Positions 25,373 to 35,506 are shown, counted from the stretch's first letter. The stretch: DNA of 64,000 bases from Corynebacterium tuberculostearicum (GCF_013408445.1 NZ_JACBZL010000001.1:1426001-1490000), one strand, 5' to 3'. The notes: generated by a model from the sequence alone, not told the origin. Numbers and translations: made by a program.

Positions 25373-28354
25373 GTGCTAGTACTTCTGGGTGCTCTTATCG
25401 CCGCCTCCGTGGTCGCGCCGCTGCTCATCATGCGAATGGGTCGCCCGGCTTTTGGAATTTTGGCACTGGTTCCCAGCGCAGGCTTCGTATGGACTCTCGT
25501 GCATTTCCTGCGCGGTACCTTCACAGACGGCGGCGCGGTCGAACGCACCGTGGAGTGGATGCCGTCCGCCAACCTGAGTTTTAGTCTCCGCTTGGACGGA
25601 TTGGGCGCGCTATTTAGCCTCATTATCTTGGGCATGGGCGCGCTGGTGCTGGTGTATTGCTGGGGCTATTTTGATGGCACGCGGCGCCGCCTAGCCATGT
25701 TCGCCGCACAAATGGTGGGCTTTGCCACCGCCATGTTTGGCCTGGTGGCCGCGGATAATTTCCTGCTAATGTACGTGTTCTGGGAGATTACCTCCATACT
25801 GTCCTACCTTTTGGTCAGCTACTACGCGGAGCGTGCCTCTTCCCGCCGCGCCGCGCAGCAGGCACTCATGGTCACCGCACTGGGCGGGCTGTCCATGCTC
25901 ATGGGCATCATCCTGCTCGGACGCCAGACCGGAGCGTGGACCTTTAGCGATATCGCCGCCTATCAGCACTTTGCCCAGACGCCATTTGTCACGGTCGCCA
26001 TCGTGCTCATCTTGGCGGGCGCGCTAACGAAGTCCGCAATCGCGCCGGCACACTTCTGGTTGCCGGGTGCGATGGCGGCGCCGACTCCGGTCTCCGCTTA
26101 TCTCCACTCCGCCGCGATGGTAAAGGCGGGCATCTACCTAGTCGCACGCCTCGCGCCATCGATGTATGAGGTTGCCACCTGGCACGTGGTGGTTATCTCC
26201 CTTGGCGTATTTACCATGCTGCTGGGTGGCTGGATGGCGCTCAAGCAGCGCGACCTGAAGCTGGTGCTGGCCTATGGCACCGTCTCCCAGTTGGGCTTTA
26301 TTACTTCCATCGCAGCTGTAGGTTCCCGCGAGGCTATGCAGGCCGCTCTCGCGCTGACCTTTGCGCACTCGCTCTTTAAGGCGGCGCTCTTTATGGTCGT
26401 CGGCGCCATCGACCACTGCTCGGGCACGAGGGATATCACCAAGCTATCCGGCTTGGGGCGCAAGGAGCCTTTCCTCTTTGGCATCGCTATCATCTCTGGC
26501 CTGTCCATGGCTGGCGTCCCACCGCTCTTTGGCTTCGTGGCCAAGGAGGCTGTGCTGGAAGCCACCATGCATGAGGAGCTACTGGCCGGTATGCCGCGCA
26601 ATATGATGCTGGTGGCCTATGTCCTCGGCTCTATCCTCACCATGGCCTATACCCTGCGCTTTTTGTGGGGCGCCTTCGCTACCAAGCAGGAGGTTAATGG
26701 CACGGAGCCAGCAGAGGCCGTCGCCAAGATGCATCCCGTCACCATGGGGCTGTGGCTCTCCCCTGCCCTACTCACCGCCCTAACCGTGGTGCTGGGTGTA
26801 TTCCCCAAGCCGCTCTCGGCGGCCTTTGACCAGCACCTCAACTCCACCTTCGGCCCGAAGGAGCATAGTGAGTTGGCGCTGTGGCATGGCTTTAGCGTGG
26901 CGCTGGGCCTTTCCATGCTCATTATTGTGGGCGGTATTGTCATGCACTGGCAGCGCCAAGTCCTAGTCAAGTGGCAATTCCCCTACCCTGCACTGGGCAA
27001 TGCGGATGATGCCTATGATTCGGTCATCGCTCTTCTGCGCCAGCTCTCGCTGCGCACGACGGCAACCACGCAGCGCGGCTCCCTGCAGCTGAACCTCACG
27101 GTCATCTTTGCCACCTTGATGTTGCTGCCGGTAGCCATGCTCATCAAGGGAGACCTCACCGATATTCGGATGATTGTGGCGGAAAATCCCTGGCAGATCG
27201 TGGCCGCCTTCATCATCATGGTGGCCGCTGTGGCCGCTACGGTAACCGATAATCGCTTGTCCGCCGTCATTATCGTTGGCGTAACCGGCTATACGCTTTC
27301 CTTCATATTTGCGCTGCATGGCGCTCCGGATCTGGCGCTTACCCAGCTGCTGACGGAGACCATCGTGATGGTACTTTTCATGCTGGTGCTGCGCCGCATG
27401 CCGGCCTCCACCGAGTGGAAGCAGGATCCCAAAATGGGGCGCCTACGCGCGTGGCTTTCGGTGGGCACGGGCCTGACGGTAACCGTGGTGGCGATGTTTG
27501 CCATCAACGCGCGCCAGTCCAAGCCCATCTCTGAGTTCATGCCGGATCTGGCCAAGGAGATTGGCCACGGCGCCAATACCGTCAATGTTTTGCTGGTGGA
27601 CCTGCGCGCATGGGATACCTTTGGCGAGATCACGGTCATCATCATCGCTGCGTTGGGCGTGGCCTCTCTGATTTATCGCACCCAGTCCTTCGCCCGCGCG
27701 AGCCGCCGCCCCACCCTGCAAGTTACTGGGCGGCGCTGGCTGGCCGCCGGGGTGGAATCGGAGCAGGCACTCAACCGCTCGCTGATGATTGACGTCTCCA
27801 CCCGCGTGCTCTTCCCGTCCATGGTGGCGCTGTCCTTCTACTTCTTCTTCGCCGGCCACAACGCCCCGGGTGGCGGCTTTGCCGGCGGCCTCGTCGCCGC
27901 GCTGGCGCTCATCCTGCGCTACCTGGCCGGCGGGCGCGCAGAGTTGGAAGAGACCCTGCCTATCGACGCCGGCCGCACCATGGGCACCGGCCTCTTCTTG
28001 TCCGCACTGGCCGCAGTGACCCCCATGTTCTTTGGCCACCCACCGCTTACCAGCGGGTACACCTCGCCGGAGATTCCGCTCATCGGCAAGGTTTCGCTGC
28101 CTTCGGCGTTGGTCTTCGATGCGGGCGTCTACCTCATCGTCGTGGGCCTTACGCTCTACATCCTGAATTCCTTGGGTGCCAAGTTGGATGAGGAAGAGGA
28201 AATGCGTAAGCAGCGCGCCCGCGATCGCGCCCGCTCGCTGGCCCGGCAGCAACGCCAACGCACCGCCAAGCAAAAGGCGCAACGGGCGCAACGCAAGGAA
28301 AAGAAACAAGCCGCCACAGCAAGCACAGCCGCGACAACAGGAAAGGAGAAATAA
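25373..28354 (+). CDS. mrpA: Mrp antiporter subunit A fused to B
   Basis: A 993-aa membrane protein. Residues 1-500 are NuoL/MrpA-like with the proton-channel segments (for example MYVFWEITSILSYLLVSYY and the region ALTKSAIAPAHFWLPGAM). Residues 600-760 form the MrpA C-terminal/DUF4040 region (LALTQLLTETIVMVLF). Residues 790-945 match MrpB (PSMVALSFYFFFAGHNAPGG), so A and B are one chain. The last 50 residues are a Lys/Arg/Gln/Ala-rich cytosolic tail. The start is GTG with AAGGAG upstream. The complex exports Na+ in exchange for H+. It is the first gene of mrpA-C-D-E-F-G. Confidence 0.95.
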   Translation: MLVLLGALIAASVVAPLLIMRMGRPAFGILALVPSAGFVWTLVHFLRGTFTDGGAVERTVEWMPSANLSFSLRLDGLGALFSLIILGMGALVLVYCWGYFDGTRRRLAMFAAQMVGFATAMFGLVAADNFLLMYVFWEITSILSYLLVSYYAERASSRRAAQQALMVTALGGLSMLMGIILLGRQTGAWTFSDIAAYQHFAQTPFVTVAIVLILAGALTKSAIAPAHFWLPGAMAAPTPVSAYLHSAAMVKAGIYLVARLAPSMYEVATWHVVVISLGVFTMLLGGWMALKQRDLKLVLAYGTVSQLGFITSIAAVGSREAMQAALALTFAHSLFKAALFMVVGAIDHCSGTRDITKLSGLGRKEPFLFGIAIISGLSMAGVPPLFGFVAKEAVLEATMHEELLAGMPRNMMLVAYVLGSILTMAYTLRFLWGAFATKQEVNGTEPAEAVAKMHPVTMGLWLSPALLTALTVVLGVFPKPLSAAFDQHLNSTFGPKEHSELALWHGFSVALGLSMLIIVGGIVMHWQRQVLVKWQFPYPALGNADDAYDSVIALLRQLSLRTTATTQRGSLQLNLTVIFATLMLLPVAMLIKGDLTDIRMIVAENPWQIVAAFIIMVAAVAATVTDNRLSAVIIVGVTGYTLSFIFALHGAPDLALTQLLTETIVMVLFMLVLRRMPASTEWKQDPKMGRLRAWLSVGTGLTVTVVAMFAINARQSKPISEFMPDLAKEIGHGANTVNVLLVDLRAWDTFGEITVIIIAALGVASLIYRTQSFARASRRPTLQVTGRRWLAAGVESEQALNRSLMIDVSTRVLFPSMVALSFYFFFAGHNAPGGGFAGGLVAALALILRYLAGGRAELEETLPIDAGRTMGTGLFLSALAAVTPMFFGHPPLTSGYTSPEIPLIGKVSLPSALVFDAGVYLIVVGLTLYILNSLGAKLDEEEEMRKQRARDRARSLARQQRQRTAKQKAQRAQRKEKKQAATASTAATTGKEK

Positions 28355-28355
28355 A

Positions 28356-28856
28356 ATGGAAGCCAACCTCTTCCTTCTCTTGGCCGCCGGCGTACTCGTT
28401 GCGGCAGGCGTCTACCTGCTGCTAGACCGCACCATGACCAAGATGATGTTGGGCTTGTTGCTACTGGGCAATGGAGCCAACCTCTTCCTGCTGCAGTCCG
28501 GCGGCTCGGCCGGTTCCCCGCCTATCGACGGCCGCGAGTCGGAGCCTTACGGCGCCGAGATTGCGGATCCACTGGCGCAGGCGATGATTCTTACCGCCAT
28601 CGTTATCTCCATGGCACTTACGGCCTTCATCCTTACGTTGGCCTACCGCCAGTACCGCTACCGCACGGACGATGTCATTGAAGATGACGCGGAGGATACC
28701 GCGATTGCGGCTAAGGCTGCGCGCCCTGGCAATGCGACCGCCAACCCGGACCACGATGAGTCCAATGATCCGACCACGGGCCGCGCCACCAAGCAAGGCG
28801 ATAACTTCGGACCCGAATCCTTCGAGCAACCAGTAAAGGGGGCCCACGATGAGTGA
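28356..28856 (+). CDS. mrpC: Mrp antiporter subunit C
   Basis: A 166-aa NuoK-like protein with three membrane helices in the first 105 residues, starting MEANLFLLLAAGVLVAAGVY and containing MTKMMLGLLLLGNGANLFLL and DPLAQAMILTAIVISMA. The ATG follows the mrpA stop by one base, with GGAGAA upstream. A 55-residue acidic and polar tail extends beyond the family core. It overlaps mrpD by 8 bases, indicating coupled translation. Confidence 0.94.
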   Translation: MEANLFLLLAAGVLVAAGVYLLLDRTMTKMMLGLLLLGNGANLFLLQSGGSAGSPPIDGRESEPYGAEIADPLAQAMILTAIVISMALTAFILTLAYRQYRYRTDDVIEDDAEDTAIAAKAARPGNATANPDHDESNDPTTGRATKQGDNFGPESFEQPVKGAHDE

Positions 28857-30675
28857 GACCGTACAGCCGCTTGTCGATGTCCTCTTTCCCTACATCGGCT
28901 ACCTCATTCCGCTGCCCATTATCATCCCGGCGGTGGCCGCGGCCCTCGCCTTGATTTTTTGCCGCATCCCCAATGCGCAGCGCCAGATCGTGTTCTTCTC
29001 GCTGCTCATTACCGCAGTGGTTAATGCCACCCTCATCCTCATTGCAGATTTTGAGGGCATCCAAACGCTGCAGGTAGGTGGCTGGGACGCCCCAGTGGGC
29101 ATCACGCTTGTGGCGGATCGCCTCTCTGCGGTGATGCTCTTTACATCCTCCGTGGTGCTGTTTTCTGTCATTTGGTACGCCATTTCCCAGGGCGTGCACG
29201 ATGGCACCAAGGACGAGCCGGTGGCTGTCTTCCTGCCCACCTACATGCTGCTGTCCATGGGCGTTAATATCTCCTTCTTGGCCGGCGACCTCTTCAACCT
29301 CTACGTGGGCTTCGAGGTCTTCCTCGTGGCGTCGTATGTGCTGTTGACCCTGGGTGCCTCGGCCGGTCGCGTGCGCGCCGGTGTGGGCTACGTGATGGTG
29401 TCGATGGCCTCGTCCATGATTTTCTTGCTCGCGTTGGGCTTTGTGTATTCCTCCGTGGGCACGATGAACATGGCCCAGATTGGCCAGCGCATGCAGGACA
29501 TCCCGGAGGGAACTCGCATCGCCATCTTTGCCACGCTGCTCGTCGCCTTCGGTATTAAGGCGGCCGTGGTTCCGCTGGACGCCTGGCTGCCGGACTCGTA
29601 TCCCACAGCGCCGTCGCTAGTCACGGCCGTCTTCGCCGGCCTGCTGACCAAGGTCGGTGTCTACGCCATTATCCGCGCCCGCACCTCCGTCTTCACCGCC
29701 GGTGGGCTCGATACCGTGCTCATGTGGGTCGCCCTCGCCACGATGTTGGTGGGCATCTTAGGCGCGATTGCGCAGTCCGATATTAAACGCCTTTTATCCT
29801 TTACCCTGGTTAGCCACATTGGCTACATGATCTTCGGTGTTTCCCTCGGCACCGCCCAGGGCCTGTCCGGCGCCATCTTCTACGCCGTGCACCACATTCT
29901 GGTCCAAACCGCGCTATTCCTGGTGGTCGGACTCGTTGAGCGCCAGGCTGGCACCTCGTCGCTACGCCGCTTGGGTTCGCTAATGTACTCGGCCCCGTTG
30001 ATCGGAATCTTGTATTTCATCCCGGCCATTAACCTGGGTGGCATCCCACCGTTCTCCGGATTCTTGGGCAAGGTCATCTTGCTGCAGGCCGGTGCTAATG
30101 AAGGTTCCTGGATGGCATGGGTGCTCATCGTCGGTGCGGTGGTTACCTCGCTGCTGACCCTCTACGTCATGATGCTGGTGTGGGCCAAGGGCTTCCAGCG
30201 CGACCGCGCCGATGCCCCGGAAGGCAACATGGCGCTCGCGCGCCCCGCCCCGCTTTCCGATATCACCGATGAGGTGGAATTTTCCTCCCGCCAGGATGTG
30301 GGCCGCGTGCCCTTTGGCATGATTGCGTCTACTACCCTGCTGGTGGCCGCGTCTACGTCCATTACCTTCCTGGCCGGCCCAATGTCCGGCGTGACTACCC
30401 GCGCTGCCGAATCCGCACAAGATACGTCCATCTACCAGTACGCGGTGCTGGGCGACCGCGCGGATGATCCCACCCGCCACCTCAACCAGAAGGAGCGCTA
30501 CACCGGCGGCGCGGACTCCTATGAAAATCGCCGCAACCCCTCCCCCGAGGCGGAGCCTCCGGCCTCACCGGGCTTAGATGCCCGCACCGACCCAGAAGCC
30601 GGCGGCCGCGATTCGCATTCCACGGATGTAAAGTCCCCGGACGCCGCCAAGAGGAAGGATATTAGCGATGACTAA
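28849..30675 (+). CDS. mrpD: Mrp antiporter subunit D
   Basis: A 608-aa NuoN/NuoM-like proton-channel subunit with about 14 helices. Conserved NLYVGFEVFLVASYVLLTLG, KAAVVPLDAWLPDSYPTAPS and the helix-breaking HHILVQTALFLVVGLVE are present. The C-terminal 100 residues are hydrophilic and acidic (rich in Asp, Glu, Pro) and not expected in the family. Its start lies inside the end of mrpC and its end overlaps mrpE by 8 bases. Confidence 0.95.
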   Translation: MSETVQPLVDVLFPYIGYLIPLPIIIPAVAAALALIFCRIPNAQRQIVFFSLLITAVVNATLILIADFEGIQTLQVGGWDAPVGITLVADRLSAVMLFTSSVVLFSVIWYAISQGVHDGTKDEPVAVFLPTYMLLSMGVNISFLAGDLFNLYVGFEVFLVASYVLLTLGASAGRVRAGVGYVMVSMASSMIFLLALGFVYSSVGTMNMAQIGQRMQDIPEGTRIAIFATLLVAFGIKAAVVPLDAWLPDSYPTAPSLVTAVFAGLLTKVGVYAIIRARTSVFTAGGLDTVLMWVALATMLVGILGAIAQSDIKRLLSFTLVSHIGYMIFGVSLGTAQGLSGAIFYAVHHILVQTALFLVVGLVERQAGTSSLRRLGSLMYSAPLIGILYFIPAINLGGIPPFSGFLGKVILLQAGANEGSWMAWVLIVGAVVTSLLTLYVMMLVWAKGFQRDRADAPEGNMALARPAPLSDITDEVEFSSRQDVGRVPFGMIASTTLLVAASTSITFLAGPMSGVTTRAAESAQDTSIYQYAVLGDRADDPTRHLNQKERYTGGADSYENRRNPSPEAEPPASPGLDARTDPEAGGRDSHSTDVKSPDAAKRKDISDD

Positions 30676-31195
30676 CACGCGCTTTTCCGGCCTGCGCCAC
30701 CGCTTCCGCCCGTGGTTCATCGTCTGGCTGGTAGTCATGTGGTGCATGCTCATGGGCGAGGTTACCGTGGGCAACCTGGTAGCCGGGCTTATCATTGGCT
30801 TCGTCATTGTCTTTGCCCTGCCGCTGCCGGCCATGCCTATCACCGGCATCGACGTCTCTTGGGGCAAGCTCATTGTGTTCATGCTCCGCTGGTTCTGGGA
30901 GTTGTTCTACGCCTCGCTCAAGGTGGGCTGGCTGGCCGTGCGCCCGCAGCCGGTGCCCAAAACCGCCATCTTGGAGCTGCCCATGCGCTTGGATAATGAG
31001 TTCGTACTCTCCCTGGCCGTGACGCTGTATAACCTGCAGCCAGGCGGCACGGTGACCGATATCGACATTGCCAACCGCATGATTACCGTCCATATCCTGG
31101 ACGCCCGCGATGAGGCCCAGATTCAGCGCGAAATCGGTGCCGTGGCCCACCTTGAGGCCTCATTCATCGACATCTTTGAAAGGAGCCACCCCTAA
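30668..31195 (+). CDS. mrpE: Mrp antiporter subunit E
   Basis: A 175-aa subunit with two to three N-terminal helices (LVVMWCMLMGEVTVGNLVAG) and a cytosolic domain including ELPMRLDNEFVLSLAVTLYN and the motif LEASFIDIFE. It overlaps mrpD and shares one base with mrpF. MrpE supports assembly and activity of the complex. Confidence 0.93.
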   Translation: MTNTRFSGLRHRFRPWFIVWLVVMWCMLMGEVTVGNLVAGLIIGFVIVFALPLPAMPITGIDVSWGKLIVFMLRWFWELFYASLKVGWLAVRPQPVPKTAILELPMRLDNEFVLSLAVTLYNLQPGGTVTDIDIANRMITVHILDARDEAQIQREIGAVAHLEASFIDIFERSHP

Positions 31196-31470
31196 TGGAT
31201 CCGCAAATCTATAATGCGATTTTGCTGGTGGCCGCCGCGCTGCTGGTGGTCTCCTTCCTCATCACCGTCTGGCGCATTGTCACCGGCCCCAATTCGCTGG
31301 ACCGCTTGGTGGGTATGGATGGCTTTACCGCGATGTTCCAGTGCGCGCTGGCTACCTATATGTGCTGGTCGCTTAACACGACCGTGGTCTCAGCCATGCT
31401 GGTCATTGCGCTGCTGGGATTCATCTCCACCGTGTCCGTCACTAGGTTTAGGAAGAGGGATAGCCAATGA
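31195..31470 (+). CDS. mrpF: Mrp antiporter subunit F
   Basis: A 91-aa protein with three helices. The conserved GPNSLDRLVGMDGFTAMFQC loop is typical of MrpF. Its ATG shares one base with the mrpE stop and its end overlaps mrpG by 4 bases, so it is tightly coupled in the operon. Confidence 0.93.
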   Translation: MDPQIYNAILLVAAALLVVSFLITVWRIVTGPNSLDRLVGMDGFTAMFQCALATYMCWSLNTTVVSAMLVIALLGFISTVSVTRFRKRDSQ

Positions 31471-31847
31471 GCTGGTCCTTTATTGCAGATGTACTCTCGC
31501 TCATCCTCATTATTGGCGGCAGCGTCCTCACCTTGGCCGCGGCTATCGGCATCGCCCGCTTCAAGGACACCATGTCTCGTGTGCACGCGGTAAGCAAGCC
31601 GCAAACCACCGGCCTTATCCTGACGATCCTTGGTGCCATCATCCGCATCACGGGCGCGGAATCCTTCAGCGTTGCCGAGCGCGGGGATTTAGGAATACTC
31701 GTTTTGCTGGTACTGTTTGCCATGTTCACTAGCCCGGTAACCGCGCAGCGCACCTCGCGTATTGCACGCCGTGAGGGCCTGTACGGCACCGAGGAATCCA
31801 TGTCCCGCAACGACCGACCCGCCGCGAAGTCGCTGCGTCGCAAGTAG
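31467..31847 (+). CDS. mrpG: Mrp antiporter subunit G
   Basis: A 126-aa protein with three helices. It has the MrpG pattern AIGIARFKDTMSRVHAVSKP followed by TTGLILTILGAIIRI. The C-terminus is basic. It is the last Mrp gene; the mannosyltransferase starts 15 bases later with GGAG-like spacing and is probably co-transcribed. Confidence 0.93.
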   Translation: MSWSFIADVLSLILIIGGSVLTLAAAIGIARFKDTMSRVHAVSKPQTTGLILTILGAIIRITGAESFSVAERGDLGILVLLVLFAMFTSPVTAQRTSRIARREGLYGTEESMSRNDRPAAKSLRRK

Positions 31848-31862
31848 GAGACGCTTTTCACC

Positions 31863-33338
31863 GTGAAAAAGCTTTATGGGCTTCCCACTATGGTGACTTT
31901 GCTCGCCGCTCTTATCGGCGTCATCGTCTACCGCTTCAGCATCTTCGACGGCAATAGCGCCTTTGTGTGGCGCGTTCCCTTGGATCTGAAGATTTATTGG
32001 CTCGCCGGCGGCGAGGTGGCCCAAGGCGCGGATCTCTACGATAATGCCTACATTGGCGACCTGCCTTTTACCTATCCGCCCTTTTCCGGCACCCTTTTCA
32101 CGTGGCTTTCCACGCTTGACGACGCCCCCTTAATCCTCCTCTGGCAGGGCGGCACCGCCCTCGCCTTGTTCACGGTTATTATGCTGGTCCTGCGCGAGCG
32201 CGGGCTCAAGCTCTCCCCGGCAATATGGCTGCTGGGCATCTTGCTGCTGTGCTGCACCCCGGCGAATGAGCCGGTGCACGGCACCCTATTCTTTGGCCAG
32301 ATCAACATCTTTTTGATGCTGCTGGTGGCCTTGGACATCCTCCCGCGCAAGCGCGCTTTGCCGGGCATCGGAATCGGTTTGGCCGCGGGTATGAAGCTCA
32401 CCCCGGCCTATATGGGTCTGGTTTTGCTCTTCCAGAAGCGCTGGTGGCAAGCGATCATCGCCATCCTTACCTTTGCGGTGACCGTTGCCATCGGTTTCGT
32501 GACCATTCCGGATGCCGCCGATTTCTGGACCGACGCTATCTTTAAGTCCTCGCGCGTGGGCGAGCACACCAACCCCGGTGCGCAGTCGATTCGCTCGGTG
32601 ATGGTCCGCGCCTGGGGCATTGATGGCGGCCGGATTTGGCTTACCGCCGTGGTCGTGGTCTTCATCTTGACCTGCCTGGCGCTGCGCACCGCGATGAAGC
32701 ACCGCAATAATTCCGCTGCACTTGCGCTTGCCGGCATCAGCTCCTGCTTGGTCTCCCCGTTCTCCTGGTACCACCACTGGGTGTGGACGGTGCCGCTGGC
32801 CGTCGTCGTGCTAGTTGCCGTCAACCAGGGGCTGGGCAAGCGCCTGCACGGTTTCCTCGGCGCGCAGGTCGCTGGCCTCGTGTCGGTGCTCGCTATGTGT
32901 GCGGTGACCCTGCCGTTCATCTCCGCACCCGTGTGGCTATCTGCGGCGAGCCGCTCGCTCAACCACTGGGATCTGCAGCCGTGGGGAATGTTGGCCTTCA
33001 CCGGTGCCGGTGTCCTCTTTATCGCCTTTTACGCGGTGTGGGGTTTTATCCCTGGCACCCAGCCGGAGGAGGAAGCGCCCGCCCCGGGCCGCCACCACCT
33101 GCCTGCGCAGCCCGAGCCCGCTACCGCGGAAACCGCTGTACGCCCAGCACGCTCGTTTAATACCGCAGCTACGAGCCGTGGGGGTCAAGGTCATTCACGG
33201 GCAGCGCAACCCGTCAGCGATGAAACGGCAGAAATGCCCGCGGTGGGGCCGGAAACGCGCGCGTTCCCGGCGGCGCAGGACATCACCGATATCCCGGATA
33301 CGCCGGCCTACGGGCGCCACTCGCGCGCAGAGGACTAG
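31863..33338 (+). CDS. GT87 polyprenol-phosphate-mannose-dependent mannosyltransferase
   Basis: A 491-aa membrane glycosyltransferase with about ten helices up to residue 400 and a disordered, Pro/Ala/Glu-rich cytosolic tail (400-491). The first loop carries DLKIYWLAGGEVAQGADLYD with the acidic residue typical of GT-C enzymes, and TYPPFSGTLF plus FFGQINIFLMLLVALD fit GT87/DUF2029. In Corynebacterineae relatives add alpha-1,2-mannose branches to lipomannan and lipoarabinomannan. The start is GTG at 31863. It ends convergently, 24 bases from the carboxylate-amine ligase gene. Confidence 0.88.
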   Translation: MKKLYGLPTMVTLLAALIGVIVYRFSIFDGNSAFVWRVPLDLKIYWLAGGEVAQGADLYDNAYIGDLPFTYPPFSGTLFTWLSTLDDAPLILLWQGGTALALFTVIMLVLRERGLKLSPAIWLLGILLLCCTPANEPVHGTLFFGQINIFLMLLVALDILPRKRALPGIGIGLAAGMKLTPAYMGLVLLFQKRWWQAIIAILTFAVTVAIGFVTIPDAADFWTDAIFKSSRVGEHTNPGAQSIRSVMVRAWGIDGGRIWLTAVVVVFILTCLALRTAMKHRNNSAALALAGISSCLVSPFSWYHHWVWTVPLAVVVLVAVNQGLGKRLHGFLGAQVAGLVSVLAMCAVTLPFISAPVWLSAASRSLNHWDLQPWGMLAFTGAGVLFIAFYAVWGFIPGTQPEEEAPAPGRHHLPAQPEPATAETAVRPARSFNTAATSRGGQGHSRAAQPVSDETAEMPAVGPETRAFPAAQDITDIPDTPAYGRHSRAED

Positions 33339-33362
33339 CCCCGGACTCGCCTGCCCGCCGCT

Positions 33363-34499
33363 TTAGAGCGGGCGGAAGGTGCGCAACTCGCGGCAGGTCT
33401 CCTCGACCACCTCGCGCCAGCTGCCGGTCTCTTTGAAGAGGCGGCGCTGCCGCTCATAGCCGGCACCGCCATCGATAATTTCGTGGATCAGTTTGAGCTC
33501 GTTGACGCATCCCAGCTCGCGCGCGATGGGGCTAAGCTCGTCCACCATTTCCGCTAGCTCGTCCTTGACCCAGGCCTCATCGGTCTCGTGGGAGGTTATC
33601 ACCAGCGCATCCATGCCGTAGCGGGCACCGCGCCATTTATTTTCTGCTACGTGCCAGGGCTGCAGGATGGGGAGGGGTTCCGCGGCGTCGATAAGCCGGT
33701 CGTAGTAGACCACCAAGCAGTGAGTGAGCGCCACGATGGCAGAGAGCTCGCGCAGGTTGGACGTCGCATCGGAGACGCGCACCTCCACCGTGCCCCACTT
33801 GGACGCCGGCCGAATATCAAAGTGCATGGAACCGGTGTGGTTAATAACGCCGGAAATGGCTTGGTCGCGCATATAGGACTGCCACTCGGCCCAATCGCGG
33901 AATTGATACGGCATGCCTGCGGTGGGCAGCTGTTGGTACAGCATGGTGCGGTTGGAGGCATAGCCGGTATCGAGGCCTTCCCACCCGGGCGAGCACGCAG
34001 AAATGGCCAGCAGGTGGGGGTATTTGGTCATCAGCGCATTGATGATGGGCCATACGCGGTCCTCGTGGCTAACGCCCACGTGCACGTGCGTGCCCCAAAG
34101 CAGCATCTGCTTGCCCCAGTACTGGGTGCGCGCGATGATTTCTTGATAGCTGGGCTTATCCGAAAGCGGGTTCTCGCGGAAGTCCGTAAACGGGTGGCCG
34201 CCAGAGGCCCAGACGTCTACGCCCAGCTTATCGGCGGCTTCTTCCACCGCTTTCAGGGAAGTGTTCAGGTCAGCGATGGCTTCCGGCACGGTATGGCAGA
34301 TGCCGGTGACCAGCTCTACCGTGTTCTGGAGGAATTCCTTTTCCAGATGGATCTCGGGGTGGGCTGCAGTGGCGAGGTCAATGAGTTCTCCGCCGCGCGG
34401 GACAAGGTCGCGCGTGTCGCGGTCCACGAGCGCCACCTCCCATTCCACGCCGAGCGTAGGTTCGGGAGAGCGGGCGAATTGTTCTGCCGGGATCTTCAC
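33363..34499 (-). CDS. YbdK-type carboxylate-amine ligase (glutamate-cysteine ligase family 2)
   Basis: A 378-aa cytosolic ATP-dependent ligase. [20 protein letters not shown] near the start supplies the metal-binding Glu pair, and GTHVHVGV (near 155) and [20 protein letters not shown] (near 250) are conserved in GCS2. Family members have weak gamma-glutamylcysteine ligase activity in vitro. Corynebacteria use mycothiol and not glutathione, so the true product here is uncertain. It stands alone and leftward. Confidence 0.9.
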   Translation of the reverse strand: MKIPAEQFARSPEPTLGVEWEVALVDRDTRDLVPRGGELIDLATAAHPEIHLEKEFLQNTVELVTGICHTVPEAIADLNTSLKAVEEAADKLGVDVWASGGHPFTDFRENPLSDKPSYQEIIARTQYWGKQMLLWGTHVHVGVSHEDRVWPIINALMTKYPHLLAISACSPGWEGLDTGYASNRTMLYQQLPTAGMPYQFRDWAEWQSYMRDQAISGVINHTGSMHFDIRPASKWGTVEVRVSDATSNLRELSAIVALTHCLVVYYDRLIDAAEPLPILQPWHVAENKWRGARYGMDALVITSHETDEAWVKDELAEMVDELSPIARELGCVNELKLIHEIIDGGAGYERQRRLFKETGSWREVVEETCRELRTFRPL

Positions 34500-34594
34500 C
34501 CATTCAGCTTAACGGGTGACAGGTATTAAGACGTGAATTTTATTTAACCTGTTCGCACCGGCGGTCCTGCGGGCGCGGAAAAGTTCAAATCACA

Positions 34595-34659
34595 AAAGTC
34601 CAAGGCCTTCGGCCGAAGAACTATGGTGCTTGCTCTTCGGCCGGATGGCCTTGGACTTT
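34595..34659 (-). terminator. Large stem-loop after the LytR_C gene
   Basis: AAAGTCCAAGGCC (34595-34607) pairs with GGCCTTGGACTTT (34647-34659), and GGCCGAAGA (34611-34619) with TCTTCGGCC (34634-34642), giving a 22-pair interrupted stem. On the minus strand TTTTGTGATTTG follows, which suits termination of the leftward LytR_C gene. Confidence 0.85.
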
Positions 34660-34679
34660 AAGTTAGGTGCGCGGCTTGC

Positions 34680-35483
34680 TTAGGCCTGCGGTACCGCCAG
34701 GGCGACGACGACGGCACCGTCATCGGTTGCTTCCTTAGGCAGGTCGCGGTTCATCGGGGCGATATCGGCCTGGTAGCGAGCGGCGACCTCCTTGGCCAGA
34801 GCCTCAGCGGAGGCGTCACCCTCGGGGAAGAAGACGGTGGTCTTTGGAACGGTGAGGACATCGCCCGGCAGGTTGCCCACGTAGCCAACCTTGAAGCCGC
34901 CGCCCTTGAGGGAATCGGCTTCCTTCTTGGCCTTGTCTACCTCGCCGGAGTTATTGAGGACGCTGACCTTAATATCGTTGCGGTCGCGCGCGGCGGAGTG
35001 GGCGTTTTCCTCGCCTGCGGCGGCATCTCCCTCGGCCGCGGCTCGCTCATCGGCAGCGCCGGAGGCAGCTCGGTCGCCTGCGCCGTCGCCTTCGCCCTCA
35101 CCTGGCGCCGGTGCGGGGGCTGGGGCGCTAGCACCTTCGGAAGCGCCAGGGGCACGGGAACCTGCGGCGTCGGGGCCAGCGGAGCCTTCGGGCGCGGCAC
35201 CGATGGTGGAACCGGTGGAGTTTTCCTGCGTGCTCTCGGAGGCAACGGTGGAGTCATCGTCGCCCGAGGTCATGGAGTACAAAGCCCAGAGGCCGAGCAT
35301 GACGGCCACGGCGATGAGGACCATCGCCAGGCCGCGCAGCGGGAGGCCGCCCTTTTTAGCGTGCGCGCCTCCGCCAGCGGGGCGCTGCTTAGCAGCACTG
35401 GAAGCGGAGGCGCCGGCAGCAGAGCCGGCGCGGGTTTCGTCGGATACCTTGTCGGTCGAATTTTCCGGATTCACATTAGTCAC
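34680..35483 (-). CDS. LytR_C-domain membrane protein
   Basis: A 267-aa protein: a polar N-terminus (1-48), one membrane helix (GLAMVLIAVAVMLGLWALYS, about 50-70), a long low-complexity linker rich in Ala, Gly, Glu and Pro (75-165), and a C-terminal LytR_C domain (IKVSVLNNSGEVDKAKKEAD onward to 262). LytR_C domains occur in wall-related proteins, alone or with LCP ligases; there is no LCP domain here, so the role is probably regulatory or structural at the envelope. It precedes a terminator and lies 23 bases downstream of the DUF3263 gene in the same direction. Confidence 0.88.
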   Translation of the reverse strand: MTNVNPENSTDKVSDETRAGSAAGASASSAAKQRPAGGGAHAKKGGLPLRGLAMVLIAVAVMLGLWALYSMTSGDDDSTVASESTQENSTGSTIGAAPEGSAGPDAAGSRAPGASEGASAPAPAPAPGEGEGDGAGDRAASGAADERAAAEGDAAAGEENAHSAARDRNDIKVSVLNNSGEVDKAKKEADSLKGGGFKVGYVGNLPGDVLTVPKTTVFFPEGDASAEALAKEVAARYQADIAPMNRDLPKEATDDGAVVVALAVPQA

Positions 35484-35506
35484 ATACGCAACACTAGTAC
35501 TCAGAA

